From positions 297,366-361,365 of the forward strand of contig NZ_QLLT01000003.1 of NCBI RefSeq assembly GCF_003259315.1: a DNA stretch of 64,000 bases, read 5' to 3'. Source of the stretch: Kitasatospora sp. SolWspMP-SS2h. GTDB lineage: Bacteria; Actinomycetota; Actinomycetes; Streptomycetales; Streptomycetaceae. This document shows, piece after piece, positions 54,174 to 63,429 of the stretch. The notes below the pieces were generated by a model. It was not told the origin of the DNA. It ran no database searches and saw only the letters and a program-made list of their open reading frames with translations. The first letter of the stretch is position 1. Each line of letters starts with the position of its first letter. Position numbers and translations under genes: made by a program.

Positions 54174-56228
54174 TTGTCCCCCCGCACACGGTTCACAATC
54201 AGGCTGTTCGGTCTGGCGCTGTCGGCCGCGCTCGCCCTCCCGGCGGCGGCGGCCCTGCAACCGGGCACCGCCCAGGCGGCCGGAGCCGGTTCGACCCAGG
54301 TGTACCAGGCCGAGGACAGCGCGCTGAACGGCGTGACCGTCGGAACGTCGGTCACCGGCTTCCAGGGCACCGGTTACGTCGAGGGCTTCGACCAGTCGAG
54401 CGACAGCCTGACGGTCACCGTGCCCGACGGCCCCGGCGGCCTCTACAGCCTGTCGGTCCGCTACGCCGGACCGTACGGCGACAAGAAGGCGAACCTGCTG
54501 GTCAACAACGGCACCGTGGGGGAGATCGCGCTTCCCGCCACCACCGGCTGGACGGACGTCGCGGCCGGCAACGTGCTCCTGAAGGCCGGCGCCAACACCG
54601 TGACGATCAGCAGCGACTGGGGCTGGTACCTGGTCGACTCGATCTCCCTCACCCCGGCACCCGCCCGGCCGCCCCACGCCGTCACCGGGGAGCTGACCGA
54701 CCCCCGGGCCACTCCCGAGGCCAAGTCGCTGATGAAGTACCTGACGGCGCACTACGGCAAGGACATCCTCAGCGGCCAGCAGGACTCCGCGGACGAGCGG
54801 TGGATCGAGGCCAACGTCGGCAAGGCACCGGCCGTCGAGGGCCTGGACATGATGGACTACTCCCCCAGCCGGGTGGAGCGCGGCACCACCGGCCAGGACA
54901 CCGACAACGCCATCGCCTGGGACAGGCGCGGCGGCATCGTCGCCTTCTGCTGGCACTGGAACGCCCCCAGCGGCCTGATCGACCAGCCCGGCAAGGAGTG
55001 GTGGCGCGGCTTCTACGCCGACTCCACCACCTTCGACGTCCAGGCGGCCCTGGCCGACCCGACCTCGAACGACTACAAGCTGTTGCTGCGCGACATCGAC
55101 GCCATCTCCGTCCAGCTCAAGCGGCTGCAGGACGCGGGCGTGCCGGTCATCTGGCGGCCGCTGCACGAGGCCGAGGGCGGATGGTTCTGGTGGGGGGCCA
55201 AGGGGCCGGAGTCGGCCAAGGCCCTCTACCGGCTGGTGCACGACCGGCTCACCGGGGTCGACGGCGTCCACAACCTGATCTGGCAGTGGAACTCCGTGGA
55301 CCCGGCCTGGTACCCCGGTGACGACGTGGTCGACATGGTCAGCGCCGACTCCTACCCCACGGCCGGCGACCACGGCCCGGTGGCCCTCACCTACGACCGC
55401 GAGCTGGCGCTGACCGGCGACACCAGGATCGCCGCCCTGTCGGAGGTCGGCACCGTCCCGGACCCGGACCTGCTGCGCGCCTACCGGGCCGACTGGTCGT
55501 ACTTCGTGGCCTGGTCCGGTTTCGAGCAGGACGGCGGCAACAACTCGCCGGACTTCCTGAAGCGGGTGTACGACGACCCGTACGTCATCACCCTCGACGA
55601 ACTCGGCGACTTCAAGCACACCGGCGGGGGTACGGGCGGCGACACGACGGCACCCACCGCGCCCACCGGTCTGACGGGCACCGCGACGGCCTCCGGCGTG
55701 GCGCTGTCCTGGACCGCCTCCACCGACGACACCGGCATCGCCGGCTACGACGTCTACCGCGGGGGCGGCAAGGTCGCGAGCGTCACCGGCACCTCGTACG
55801 CGGACACCGGCCTGACCGCCGGGACCGCCTACACCTACACCGTCAAGGCCCGTGACGCGGCCGGGAACGCCTCCGCCGCGTCCGCCCCGGTCACCGTCAC
55901 CACGTCCGGCGCCACCGGGCCGGGCGACAAGGGGTGCACCGCGACCTACACCACCACCAGCGACTGGGGCAGCGGCTTCACCGCCGCCGTCACCGTCAAG
56001 GCCGGCACCTCCGCGGTCACCTCCTGGAAGGTCACCTGGACCTACGGTGGCGATCAGCGGATCACCAACACCTGGAACGCCACGGCCGGTCAGACCGGAG
56101 CGTCGGTCTCCGCCGTGAACATGGGCTACAACGGTTCCGTCGCCGCGGGGAGCAGCACGTCCTTCGGCTTCCAGGGCACCCGCACCGGCGCCAACGCCGT
56201 ACCGACGCTCACCTGCACCGCGAGCTGA
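54174..56228 (+). CDS. Secreted GH26 beta-mannanase with CBM35, Fn3 and CBM2
   Basis: 684 residues from a TTG at 54174 with GAGGAGG 6 bp upstream; earlier in-frame TTG codons lie in the promoter. Signal peptide ends near AQAAG (about 36). CBM35-like module about 40-160 (YQAEDSALNGVTV ... WGWYLVDSISL). GH26 domain about 165-480: WRPLHEAEGGWFWWG holds the acid/base Glu, and AALSEVGTVPD the nucleophile Glu; FCWHWNAPSG and NLIWQWNSVDPAWYPGDD are family blocks. Fn3 about 490-575. CBM2 about 580-684 with paired Cys and exposed Trp residues. It cuts beta-1,4-mannan in plant cell walls while anchored to cellulose or mannan. Regulated through the CebR box; a terminator follows. Confidence 0.95.
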   Translation: MSPRTRFTIRLFGLALSAALALPAAAALQPGTAQAAGAGSTQVYQAEDSALNGVTVGTSVTGFQGTGYVEGFDQSSDSLTVTVPDGPGGLYSLSVRYAGPYGDKKANLLVNNGTVGEIALPATTGWTDVAAGNVLLKAGANTVTISSDWGWYLVDSISLTPAPARPPHAVTGELTDPRATPEAKSLMKYLTAHYGKDILSGQQDSADERWIEANVGKAPAVEGLDMMDYSPSRVERGTTGQDTDNAIAWDRRGGIVAFCWHWNAPSGLIDQPGKEWWRGFYADSTTFDVQAALADPTSNDYKLLLRDIDAISVQLKRLQDAGVPVIWRPLHEAEGGWFWWGAKGPESAKALYRLVHDRLTGVDGVHNLIWQWNSVDPAWYPGDDVVDMVSADSYPTAGDHGPVALTYDRELALTGDTRIAALSEVGTVPDPDLLRAYRADWSYFVAWSGFEQDGGNNSPDFLKRVYDDPYVITLDELGDFKHTGGGTGGDTTAPTAPTGLTGTATASGVALSWTASTDDTGIAGYDVYRGGGKVASVTGTSYADTGLTAGTAYTYTVKARDAAGNASAASAPVTVTTSGATGPGDKGCTATYTTTSDWGSGFTAAVTVKAGTSAVTSWKVTWTYGGDQRITNTWNATAGQTGASVSAVNMGYNGSVAAGSSTSFGFQGTRTGANAVPTLTCTAS

Positions 56229-56249
56229 GCCCGCCCTCCGTCGCCCCTG

Positions 56250-56282
56250 CTCCACCGGCACTGCGGTCAGTTGCCGGTGGAG
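56250..56282 (+). terminator. Terminator after the mannanase gene
   Basis: Perfect 11-bp stem CTCCACCGGCA/TGCCGGTGGAG with an 11-nt loop, 21 bp past the stop. Confidence 0.85.
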
Positions 56283-56394
56283 CGGCGCCACGGTCCGCCC
56301 CTCGCCCCGAACGCCCCGAACGCCCCGAAGACACCCCGCCTTCGTCAGCCGAAGGCCATCCGTCCAGCAACGCGCCAGAGGCCGACTTCCCTGC

Positions 56395-57729
56395 TCAGTC
56401 GGCCCGGTGGGCGGCGATCAGGTCGCGGTACCAGGCGAACGACGCTTTGGGGGTGCGTACTTGGGTGGTGAAGTCGACGTGGACGAGGCCGAAGCGCTGG
56501 CTGTAGCCCTCGGCCCATTCGAAGTTGTCGAGGAGGGACCAGGTGCAGTAGCCGCGGACGTCGATGCCGTCGGCGGTGGCGCGGGCGAGGGCGTCGAGGT
56601 GGGTGGCGAGGTAGTCGATGCGGAAGGTGTCGTCGAGGGTGGCGTCGGTGGAGCAGCCGTTCTCGGTGATGGTGACCGGGGGGAGGGCGGTGCCGTAGCG
56701 GTCGCGGAGGGCGAGGAGGAGTTCGTGCAGGCCCTCGGGGACGACGGGCCAGCCGAAGTGGGTGCGGGGGACGCCTTCGACGGGGGCTTCGGCGAAGGGG
56801 AGGCCGGGGTCGGTGGGGGCGGCGATCCGGGTGGGGTTGTAGTAGTTGACGCCGAGTCCGTCGAGGCCGGGGGCGGCGATGAGGGCGAGGTCGCCGTCGC
56901 GGACGGCGCCGCCGAGGTCGGGTTCGGGGCCGAGGCCGTACGCGGTGAGGTCGGGGTAGCGGCCGAGGAGGAGGGGGTCGGTGAACAGGCGGTTGTGCAG
57001 GGCGTCGTAGGCGTCGGCGGCGGCGACGTCGGCGGGGTCGGGGGTGGCGGGGCGGACGGGGGTGAGGTTGTTGGCGATCAGGACGTCGAGGCCGCGGGTG
57101 CGCAGTTCGGCGGCGGCCAGGCCGTGGGCGAGGAGTTGGTGGTGGGCGGCGGGGAGGGCGTCGAGGACCAGGGCGTGGCCGGGAGCGTGGATGCCGAGGG
57201 CGTGGCCGTAGACCAGGTGGACGAAGGGCTCGTTGAGGGTGATCCAGGCGGGGACGCGGTCGCCGAGCCGGTCGGCGGCCAGCGCGGTGTAGTCGGCGAA
57301 GCGGTGGGCGGTGTCGCGGTGCAGCCAGCCGCCGGTGTCTTCGAGGGCCTGCGGGAGGTCCCAGTGGAAGAGGGTGGGCAGCGGGGTGATGCCGGCGTCC
57401 AGGAGGCCGTCGACCAGGCGGTCGTAGAAGTCGAGTCCGGCGGGGTTGGCGGGGCCGCGGCCGGTGGGCTGGACGCGCGGCCAGGCGAGCGAGAACCGGT
57501 AGGTGTCGAGGCCGAGTTCGCGCATCAGGGCGACGTCCTCGGGCCAGCGGTGGTAGTGGTCGCAGGCGGTGCGTCCGGTGTCGCCGTCCCGGATCGCGCC
57601 GGGCCGTGCGCAGAAGGTGTCCCAGACCGACGGGCCCCGGCCGTCCTCGTCGACCGCGCCCTCGATCTGGTACGCGGCGGTGGAGGCGCCCCAGCGGAAG
57701 CCGGCGGGCAGGTCGTAGCGGTCGGTCAT
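56395..57729 (-). CDS. GH1 beta-glucosidase
   Basis: 444 residues, no signal peptide, so cytoplasmic. FRWGASTAAYQIEGAVDEDGRGPSVWDTF at the N-terminus is the GH1 signature; the acid/base Glu is in WITLNEPFVH near 165, the nucleophile Glu in VTITENGCS near 350, and the aglycone-side block GYCTWSLLDNFEWAEGYSQRFGLVHVDF lies near 405. It hydrolyses cellobiose and other short beta-glucosides after import; BglC is the streptomycete counterpart. The ATG at 57729 follows GGAAGGACC. A LacI-family remnant lies just upstream on the other strand. I found no CebR box before this gene. Confidence 0.95.
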   Translation of the reverse strand: MTDRYDLPAGFRWGASTAAYQIEGAVDEDGRGPSVWDTFCARPGAIRDGDTGRTACDHYHRWPEDVALMRELGLDTYRFSLAWPRVQPTGRGPANPAGLDFYDRLVDGLLDAGITPLPTLFHWDLPQALEDTGGWLHRDTAHRFADYTALAADRLGDRVPAWITLNEPFVHLVYGHALGIHAPGHALVLDALPAAHHQLLAHGLAAAELRTRGLDVLIANNLTPVRPATPDPADVAAADAYDALHNRLFTDPLLLGRYPDLTAYGLGPEPDLGGAVRDGDLALIAAPGLDGLGVNYYNPTRIAAPTDPGLPFAEAPVEGVPRTHFGWPVVPEGLHELLLALRDRYGTALPPVTITENGCSTDATLDDTFRIDYLATHLDALARATADGIDVRGYCTWSLLDNFEWAEGYSQRFGLVHVDFTTQVRTPKASFAWYRDLIAAHRAD

Positions 57730-57833
57730 GGGGGTCCTTCCAGACGGCACGATCCGGTAAACGCGAGGAGTGCTCATATTAGGGAGCCCCGCCCGCTCGA
57801 AGCCAGGGCCGGGAGCAGGACCGGGGGCGGAAG

Positions 57834-57881
57834 CAGAGCCGGGGGCGGGGGCGGGAACAGAGCCGGGGGCGGGGGCGGGAA
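57834..57881. repeat. Two identical 24-bp tandem repeats plus a partial third
   Basis: Units starting cagagccgggggcg, head to tail and identical, in the gap upstream of the GH1 gene and just before the LacI remnant. They mark the place where the regulator gene loses its recognisable sequence. Confidence 0.9.
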
Positions 57882-57929
57882 CAGAGCCGGGGCCGTCTCC
57901 CGGGTGCTGAACGGCGACGGGCCGACCGC

Positions 57930-58376
57930 CCGGCCACCCTCTACACCCGCCGCGAGCGCCTGGCCGGCTACCGCGAGGCGCTCGACGCCGCCCGGCTGCC
58001 CCACGACCGCGCGCTCGTCCTCGACGGCCGCACCGAGGCCGAGGCCGCCGACGCCGTCCAGCGCGTCCTGCGCGCCCCGCAGCCGCCGACCGCGATCCTG
58101 GCGGCCCACAACTTCGCCGCCATGGGCACGGTCCTCGGCACCGCCCGGGCCGGCCGGCGCGACGTCGCGCCCGTCTCCTTCGACGACCTCCCGTTCGCCG
58201 AGGTCCTGGAACCCGCCGTCACCGCCGTCGCCCAGGACCCGGTCGCCATCGGCACCGCCGCGGCCGGGATCGCCCTGGCCCGCCTCGACGGCGACCACAG
58301 CCGGGCCCGCACGGTCACCGTCCCCACCCGCCTCATCCCCCGCGGCTCCGGCGAACTCCCGCCGCACGACCGGTAG
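57930..58376 (+). pseudogene. C-terminal remnant of a LacI-family regulator
   Basis: The frame reads TLYTRRERLAGYREALDAARL, then PPTAILAAHNFAAMGTVL, then DVAPVSFDDLPFAEVLEPAVTAVAQDPVAIGTAAAGIAL, and ends at a normal stop. This is the second half of the sugar-binding domain of a LacI-type repressor, about 145 residues. The HTH and first half are missing; upstream are only 24-bp GC-rich repeats, and no start codon with a ribosome site fits. A promoterless fragment of this kind is unlikely to work. Intact LacI genes often adjoin beta-glucosidase genes, so the fragment probably once regulated its neighbour. Confidence 0.85.
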
Positions 58377-58443
58377 TTCCGCGCCGCCGCCGCAGCAGCA
58401 GCGACCGGGGCCGGCCACCCTCCCCGGACGCGCGCGGGCCCGC

Positions 58444-59724
58444 TCAGGACGGTGCCGGGACCATCCGGTGCAGGCCCTTGCGGTCGTAGTAGCGGGTCAT
58501 GGCGAAGCCGAAGACCAGGGCCACCGCGAAGCCGAGCAGGATCATCAGCCAGGCCCGGGTCAGGCCGGCGTCCGCGCGGGCGTCAAAATAGAGGATCGCG
58601 CGGACGCCGCCGGCGACCTGGCGCATCGGCTCGAAGGCGCCGAGGAAGCGGTAGAAGGACGGGGTGGCCTGGAGCGGGATGGTGGCACCGGAGGAGGGCA
58701 GGGCCAGGGCGATGAAGACGAACATCGCGACCAGCTGGCCGATCGAGCCGAACGCCGCGTTGATCGCCTGCACGCCCAGGCCGACCGTGAGGCAGGCGCA
58801 GAACGAGAAGACCCAGAGCAGGGCCGGGTGCGGGGCGTCCATGCCGAGGATGCCGATCGTGGCCAGCATGATCATCGAGGCGGTGACGGCCGACAGTCCG
58901 GCCGTCATCGCCATCTTCACCACCAGGGTCTGGGTCCGGCTGATCGGCAGCGTCGGGCGGCGCGAGTGCCAGGGGCCGATCTCGCTGTCCGCGTAGCCGA
59001 GCGCCGCGTCCACGCCGTTGTGCACCAGGTTGGCGCTGAGGAAGCCGGCCAGCACCAGCAGCAGCGTGTAGTAGAAGGCGCTCAGGCCGAGCCCGGTGTG
59101 CCGGGCGATCGGGTGCCCCTGCCGGACCTGCACGTCCACCGGGTCGGCCAGCAGCAGTTTCGAGGTGGCGGGCGCGTCCGGCGCGGCGGCCGTCAGCTGC
59201 TCGCCCAGCCGGGTCGAGGAGCGGTGCGCCGCGAGCTGGGTGATCTGTCCGGCCAGCGAGGACGCCAGCGAGCCGGTGCCCGGGTTGGTGAGCGTCAGCA
59301 GCACCGGCCGGGCCGTCGCCTGACCGGTGGTCAGCGCGGCCACGCTACGGGTGAAGTCCTCCGGCACCACCAGCGCCCCGTACACCCGGCCCGAGGAGAG
59401 CCGGTCCTGCGCCTCGGCCATGGACAGCCGCTGCCACTGCACCTGCCCCGGCGGCGTCCCGGCCGCGACCGCGTCCGCCAGCTCTGCGCCCAGCGGCGCC
59501 GAGCGGCCGGGCAGCGGCGGCCCGGCGTCCGAGTCGACCAGCGCGATCGGCATCCGGTGCAGGTCGTCCTGCGGCGACAGGATGCCGCCCATGTACAGCA
59601 GCGACAGCACCAGCGCCACCAGCGCGCTCAGCACCCCCGGCACCAGCCACAGCCGCCACCGGCGCAGCACCCGCGACGCCGGTGCCTGCGGGACATGCTC
59701 GGTCGGGGGGATTCCGGTCGCCAT
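58444..59724 (-). CDS. YhgE/Pip-like (DUF3533) membrane protein
   Basis: 426 residues. A first span near 25-50 (LWLVPGVLSALVALVLSLLYMGG), a long extracytoplasmic region (about 50-215) with IALVDSD near 62 and YGALVVPEDFTRS near 115, and five to six spans at the C-terminal end (AFYYTLLLVLAGFLSANLV; MTAGLSAVTASMIMLATIGILG; LLWVFSFCACLTVGLGVQAI; LVAMFVFIALALPS; AWLMILLGFAVALVFGFAM). This is the layout of ABC-2-like YhgE/Pip and DUF3533 proteins, taken to act in export or secretion. No ATPase gene is adjacent. The ATG at 59724 follows GGGGAGT. Role uncertain. Confidence 0.85.
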   Translation of the reverse strand: MATGIPPTEHVPQAPASRVLRRWRLWLVPGVLSALVALVLSLLYMGGILSPQDDLHRMPIALVDSDAGPPLPGRSAPLGAELADAVAAGTPPGQVQWQRLSMAEAQDRLSSGRVYGALVVPEDFTRSVAALTTGQATARPVLLTLTNPGTGSLASSLAGQITQLAAHRSSTRLGEQLTAAAPDAPATSKLLLADPVDVQVRQGHPIARHTGLGLSAFYYTLLLVLAGFLSANLVHNGVDAALGYADSEIGPWHSRRPTLPISRTQTLVVKMAMTAGLSAVTASMIMLATIGILGMDAPHPALLWVFSFCACLTVGLGVQAINAAFGSIGQLVAMFVFIALALPSSGATIPLQATPSFYRFLGAFEPMRQVAGGVRAILYFDARADAGLTRAWLMILLGFAVALVFGFAMTRYYDRKGLHRMVPAPS

Positions 59725-59933
59725 GCCACTCCCCGCACTCGTCGCCCCGCGGCCCCCGGCCGGGAGCCCTGCCGACGATAGGACCCGCGGGCACCGCGAC
59801 CGGCCGCGACACCCGCCGGGCTCACCCCGATGGGCCAGTCGGTCGGGCCCGGCCGTTACGGTCGCGGCGCGGTTCGGGGACGGGCGGCGGGACGGCGACG
59901 GTGGAGCGGACAGCGGGACGGCGGCGGCGCGGT

Positions 59934-61346
59934 TCAGGGCACGGACGGTGCGGCGGCGGCGGCCGGACGGGTCCGGGAGCGGGCCGCGAGCAGGCGCAGC
60001 CCGAGGGTGGTGCCGAGGACCGCGCCGAAGCCGAGGGAGGCGGTGGTCAGCAGGGCGCTGGCGAAACCGGCGCCCGCGCCGCCGGTGCGGGCCGCCGCCG
60101 CGGCGAGCGACTGGAAGACCGCGGGGCCGGGCAGCAGGGCGCCGGTGATGCCGCACAGGATCATCACGGTGGGGGTGAGGTGCAGGCGCGGCGCGGCGAG
60201 GGCGGCGAGTAGGGCCAGCAGCGCCGAGGAGCAGAACGCGGCCGGGGCGGCGGGCACCGGGAGGGCGGTGTGCAGGACGAGGTTGGCGGCCCCGGCGACC
60301 AGCCCGGCGGCGGTGGCCGGCAGCAGCAGGCGCGGCCCGCCCCCGTTGAAGGCGGCGTTCCCGGCCGCGCCGACGGCGGAGGCCAGCAGCACCACCGGCG
60401 GGGTCAGCGCGGCGAAGTGCACGTAGTGGGCGCTGTCGGCCCAGTCCCGGACGGCGAGGCCGGCCAGGGCGGTGCCGCCGAGCAGCCCGGCGAACAGGGT
60501 GGCCACCGTGATCAGGCGGCTCGCGGCCATCAGCGCGTAGCCGTTGACGGCGTCCTCGGCGAGCGAGACCACCGACAGGATCGGCAGCAGCAGCACCAGC
60601 ACCGCCGCGGCGGCGGCCACCGCCTCCCGGCCGGTGAGGACGTCGAGTTGCAGGAGCAGCGTGCAGGCGCCGACGGTGGCGGCGCCCTGGGCGGCCGACC
60701 GGTAGAACGGCTGGAGCCCGGCCCGGCCCAGCAGCCACCCCAGCCGGCCGGAGAGCAGTTGCAGGACGAACGCCGTCACCACCGCGCCCGCGGTGCCGCC
60801 GGCCTGGAGGCTGATCGAGGCCGCCAGGGTGGCCCCGCCGAGGGCGCCGGCGATCCACGGCCGCCGGGAGAGCCGGTCGGAGTCGGCCAGCAGGCGTTCG
60901 GCCCGGGCCAGCGGCAGGCGTCCGGAGCGGATCCGCAGCACCAGCCGGTAGAGCCGGTTGAGGTCGTCCAGGGAACGGCTCTCGTCGGTGCGGGTCACCC
61001 GGGTCATCGACGTCGGCCGGCCCTCCGCCGGGCGGTGGTAGAGGGTGATCGTCCGGGCGGTGATGTCCACCTGGAGGTCGTCGTGCGGGCCGTAGGCGGC
61101 GGCCACCGAGGCCAGCGCGGCGTCGACGGCGCTGGTCTCGGCCCCGGCCTCGAACAGCCGCTGCCCCAGCGCCAGGGCGAAGCCCATCGCCCGTTCGGCC
61201 TGGTCCGTCCCTTCGGCCTGCTCCGTCCGGGCCGCCTCCGGCTCCGTCGGTGCGCCGGCCTCCCCCGTCCCGGCCGACGCCGTCCCGGTCGGTGGCGTCC
61301 CGGCCGACGCCGTCCCGGTTCGCTGCTCCGCCGGCCCGTCACTCAC
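59934..61346 (-). CDS. Threonine/serine exporter, ThrE family
   Basis: 470 residues. After a disordered start with Thr/Ala/Gly repeats comes the ThrE N-terminal domain: MGFALALGQRLFEAGAETSAVDAALASVAAAYG near 54-85 and DLQVDITARTITLYH, followed by about ten hydrophobic spans in two halves, as in proteins with fused DUF1212 and DUF3815 parts. It should export threonine or serine across the membrane. The GTG at 61346 has GGAGGCGACGG upstream. The preceding open frame extends further but lacks a better start. Confidence 0.9.
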   Translation of the reverse strand: MSDGPAEQRTGTASAGTPPTGTASAGTGEAGAPTEPEAARTEQAEGTDQAERAMGFALALGQRLFEAGAETSAVDAALASVAAAYGPHDDLQVDITARTITLYHRPAEGRPTSMTRVTRTDESRSLDDLNRLYRLVLRIRSGRLPLARAERLLADSDRLSRRPWIAGALGGATLAASISLQAGGTAGAVVTAFVLQLLSGRLGWLLGRAGLQPFYRSAAQGAATVGACTLLLQLDVLTGREAVAAAAAVLVLLLPILSVVSLAEDAVNGYALMAASRLITVATLFAGLLGGTALAGLAVRDWADSAHYVHFAALTPPVVLLASAVGAAGNAAFNGGGPRLLLPATAAGLVAGAANLVLHTALPVPAAPAAFCSSALLALLAALAAPRLHLTPTVMILCGITGALLPGPAVFQSLAAAAARTGGAGAGFASALLTTASLGFGAVLGTTLGLRLLAARSRTRPAAAAAPSVP

Positions 61347-61684
61347 CCCGTCGCCTCCGCCCGCCCGTGCACCGGCCACTGCCGCCGAGGGAGAGCGTAC
61401 GGTCGCGGCCCGCCCGGACCCGGTAACGACCTGCCCCGGGACGCCTCTGCGGGCGCGATGTCCGCGGAGCCGGCTTCCTGGGAGGCGAGGCTTCGAGCGA
61501 GGGGTCCGCCGACCGAGTGCCACCGTCGGGCGCCCGCCGCTCCGCCCCGGAAGGCGACCACCGTGCACTCCTCCGAAGACCCCCGGCCCGCCCCCGCCGA
61601 CCCTGCCGTCGCCACGGTCCCCGACGGCGTCGGACCGGGCGTCGGGGACGCGCCCCGGCGGCCGGCTGAGGCGCGGCGAAGAGT
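61347..61684. other. Divergent gap before the FdhF remnant
   Basis: 338 bp. A 59-codon frame from a GTG at 61562 (GGAAGG upstream) runs into the pseudogene but has no family likeness past its first residues; it may be the decayed start of the same gene. No hairpin or promoter stands out. Confidence 0.45.
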
Positions 61685-62790
61685 GTGGCGAAGTTCCTGG
61701 TCCGCGAGGGCGAATAGCTGGACGAGCCGCGCGCGATCATGAGGATGAACCACGAGGACGGCGGCTTCGACCGTCCCGGCTGCGTCTGGCCGGACGACCT
61801 CAAGGGGTTGAAGCTCGACCTCTGCGAGAACGGGATCAAGCACGTCAGCTGGGAGATGGCCCGCAAGCGCGTGGACCGCGCGTCCTTCGCGGCGCACACC
61901 GTCACCGAGCTGTCGGAGTGGAGCGACTTCGCGCTGGAGGACCGGGGCCGGCTGACCGAGCCGATGGTGTACGGCCCGGAGACCGACCGGTACCGGCCGA
62001 TCGCGTGGCGGGACGCGTTCGAGCTGGTCGGCCGGACCCTGCGGAAGCTGGACGACCCGAACCGGGCCGCGTTCCACACCTCCGGACGGCTGGGCGACGA
62101 GGCGACGTTCCTGTACCAGCTGATGGCCCGTGAGCTGGGCACCAACAACCTGCCGGACTGCTCCAACATGTGCCACGAGGCCGGCGGACGCGCCCTGCAG
62201 GCCGCGCTGGGCACCGGGAAGGGGACGGTGGACCTCAAGGACTGGGAGACCGCCGACGCCCTGTTCGTCCTCGGCGTGAACGCCGCCTCCAACGCGCCCC
62301 GGATGCTCACCGCGCTCGCCGCGGCGCACGAGCGGGGCGCGCGGATCGTGCACGTGTCGACCGAGCTGAACCGCAGCCACCTCGTGCACGGGCGGTGGGC
62401 GCTGATCCTGCCCTGCCCGGGCCGCACCGAGAAGGACCGCCGGCGCGGCGGCGAACAATCCAGCTCCGCCGAGGACTCGATGAGCATGGTGCACCTGTCC
62501 CGCGGCATGAAGCGCCCGCCTCCCCGCTGCTGCTCTCCGAGCCCGCCATCGTCGCCGGGATCGCCCGCGCGGCGCTGCCGGACAGCGCCACGCCCTTGGG
62601 AGCGGTACGTCGAGGACCACGACCGGATCCGCGACACCATCGCCGAAGTCCTGGGCGGGTTCGAGGACTTCAACCGACGAGTGCGGCTGCCGCTGGACTT
62701 CCGGATCAAGCAGCCCGCCCGCGACGGCTCCACCCGCTCGCTGCACGGCTGCCTCGCCGTCCCGTACGACATCCCGCGCGGCTGCGCGGT
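61685..62790 (+). pseudogene. Decayed FdhF/YdeP-type molybdopterin oxidoreductase
   Basis: The reading frame is clear: AKFLVREGE-stop-LDEPRAI (in-frame TAG at 61715), then MNHEDGGFDRPGCVWPDD, WSDFALEDRGRLTEPMVYGPETD, FGTNNLPDCSNMCHE-like NNLPDCSNMCHEAGG, GTGKGTVDLKDWETADALFVLGVNAASNAPRML. After GARIVHV it jumps to the C-terminal part (STELNRSHLVHGRWALILPCPGRTEKD), so the central ~300 residues of a ~760-residue enzyme are gone. A frameshift near 62518 is undone near 62590. A second loss joins FRIKQPAR to DGSTRSLHG. The 3' end runs into unrelated sequence after PYDIPRGCAVG. Several independent lesions show that it is not functional. Confidence 0.9.
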
Positions 62791-62991
62791 CGGCCCCGGT
62801 TCGACCACCGCCGCCGGCTCCGGCGGTGGGGCACGGGCGGGCATTCATAGGATTCTCAGAGCATTCCAAGCTTGGCCCCGGAACTGACGCCGCGCCAGAA
62901 TTGATCGCAGCTCATCAAGTCGGGCGGTTCGCCGTCCCGGTGCACGCTCCCAGCACCCGTTCCAGGTCTCGTCCCCACACGAGGAGTTCCC

Positions 62992-63429
62992 ATGACCGAA
63001 GACCTTTCGCGGCTCGCCGAACGTGCCCGACCCATCCTCCTGGGCCTGTGCAGGATCGTGGTGTCCCTGCTGTTCGCCTGCCACGGCGCGGCCACCCTGT
63101 TCGGCGTCTTCGGCGGTGCCCACGGCAAGGCGCCGCAGGTCGGCGAGTGGCCCGGCTGGTGGGCTGCGCTGATCCAGCTGGTGGGCGGCGTACTGGTGCT
63201 GCTCGGAATCGCGGTACGGCCCATGGCGCTGGTGTGCTCGGGCTCGATGGCCTACGCCTACTTCAGCGTCCACCAGGAGCACGCCCTGTGGCCGATCCAG
63301 AACGGCGGCGAGCCCGCCGCGATGTTCGCCTGGGCGTTCCTGCTGATCGCCGCCGCCGGCCCCGGCGGCCTCGCCCTGGGCAGCCTGCTGCGCCGCCGCG
63401 AACGGGTGGCGAGCCCCGCCGTCGCCTGA
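62992..63429 (+). CDS. DoxX-family membrane protein
   Basis: 145 residues and four hydrophobic spans: ILLGLCRIVVSLLFACHGAATLFG, WWAALIQLVGGVLVLLGIAV, MALVCSGSMAYAYFSVH and PAAMFAWAFLLIAAAGPGGLALG. Arg-Ile near the first span, His-Gly in HGAATLFG and the Gly-Gly of the second are usual for DoxX. Members take part in membrane redox or thiol stress complexes; the exact role is unknown. The ATG at 62992 follows CGAGGAG. A terminator lies 12 bp after the stop. Confidence 0.93.
   Translation: MTEDLSRLAERARPILLGLCRIVVSLLFACHGAATLFGVFGGAHGKAPQVGEWPGWWAALIQLVGGVLVLLGIAVRPMALVCSGSMAYAYFSVHQEHALWPIQNGGEPAAMFAWAFLLIAAAGPGGLALGSLLRRRERVASPAVA

Noticed and set aside
56407..59781. A 1124-codon plus-strand frame across the GH1 and DUF3533 genes.
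   Set aside because: Opposite-strand shadow of two clear genes, with no domain. Only the LacI remnant, in a different plus frame, is real.
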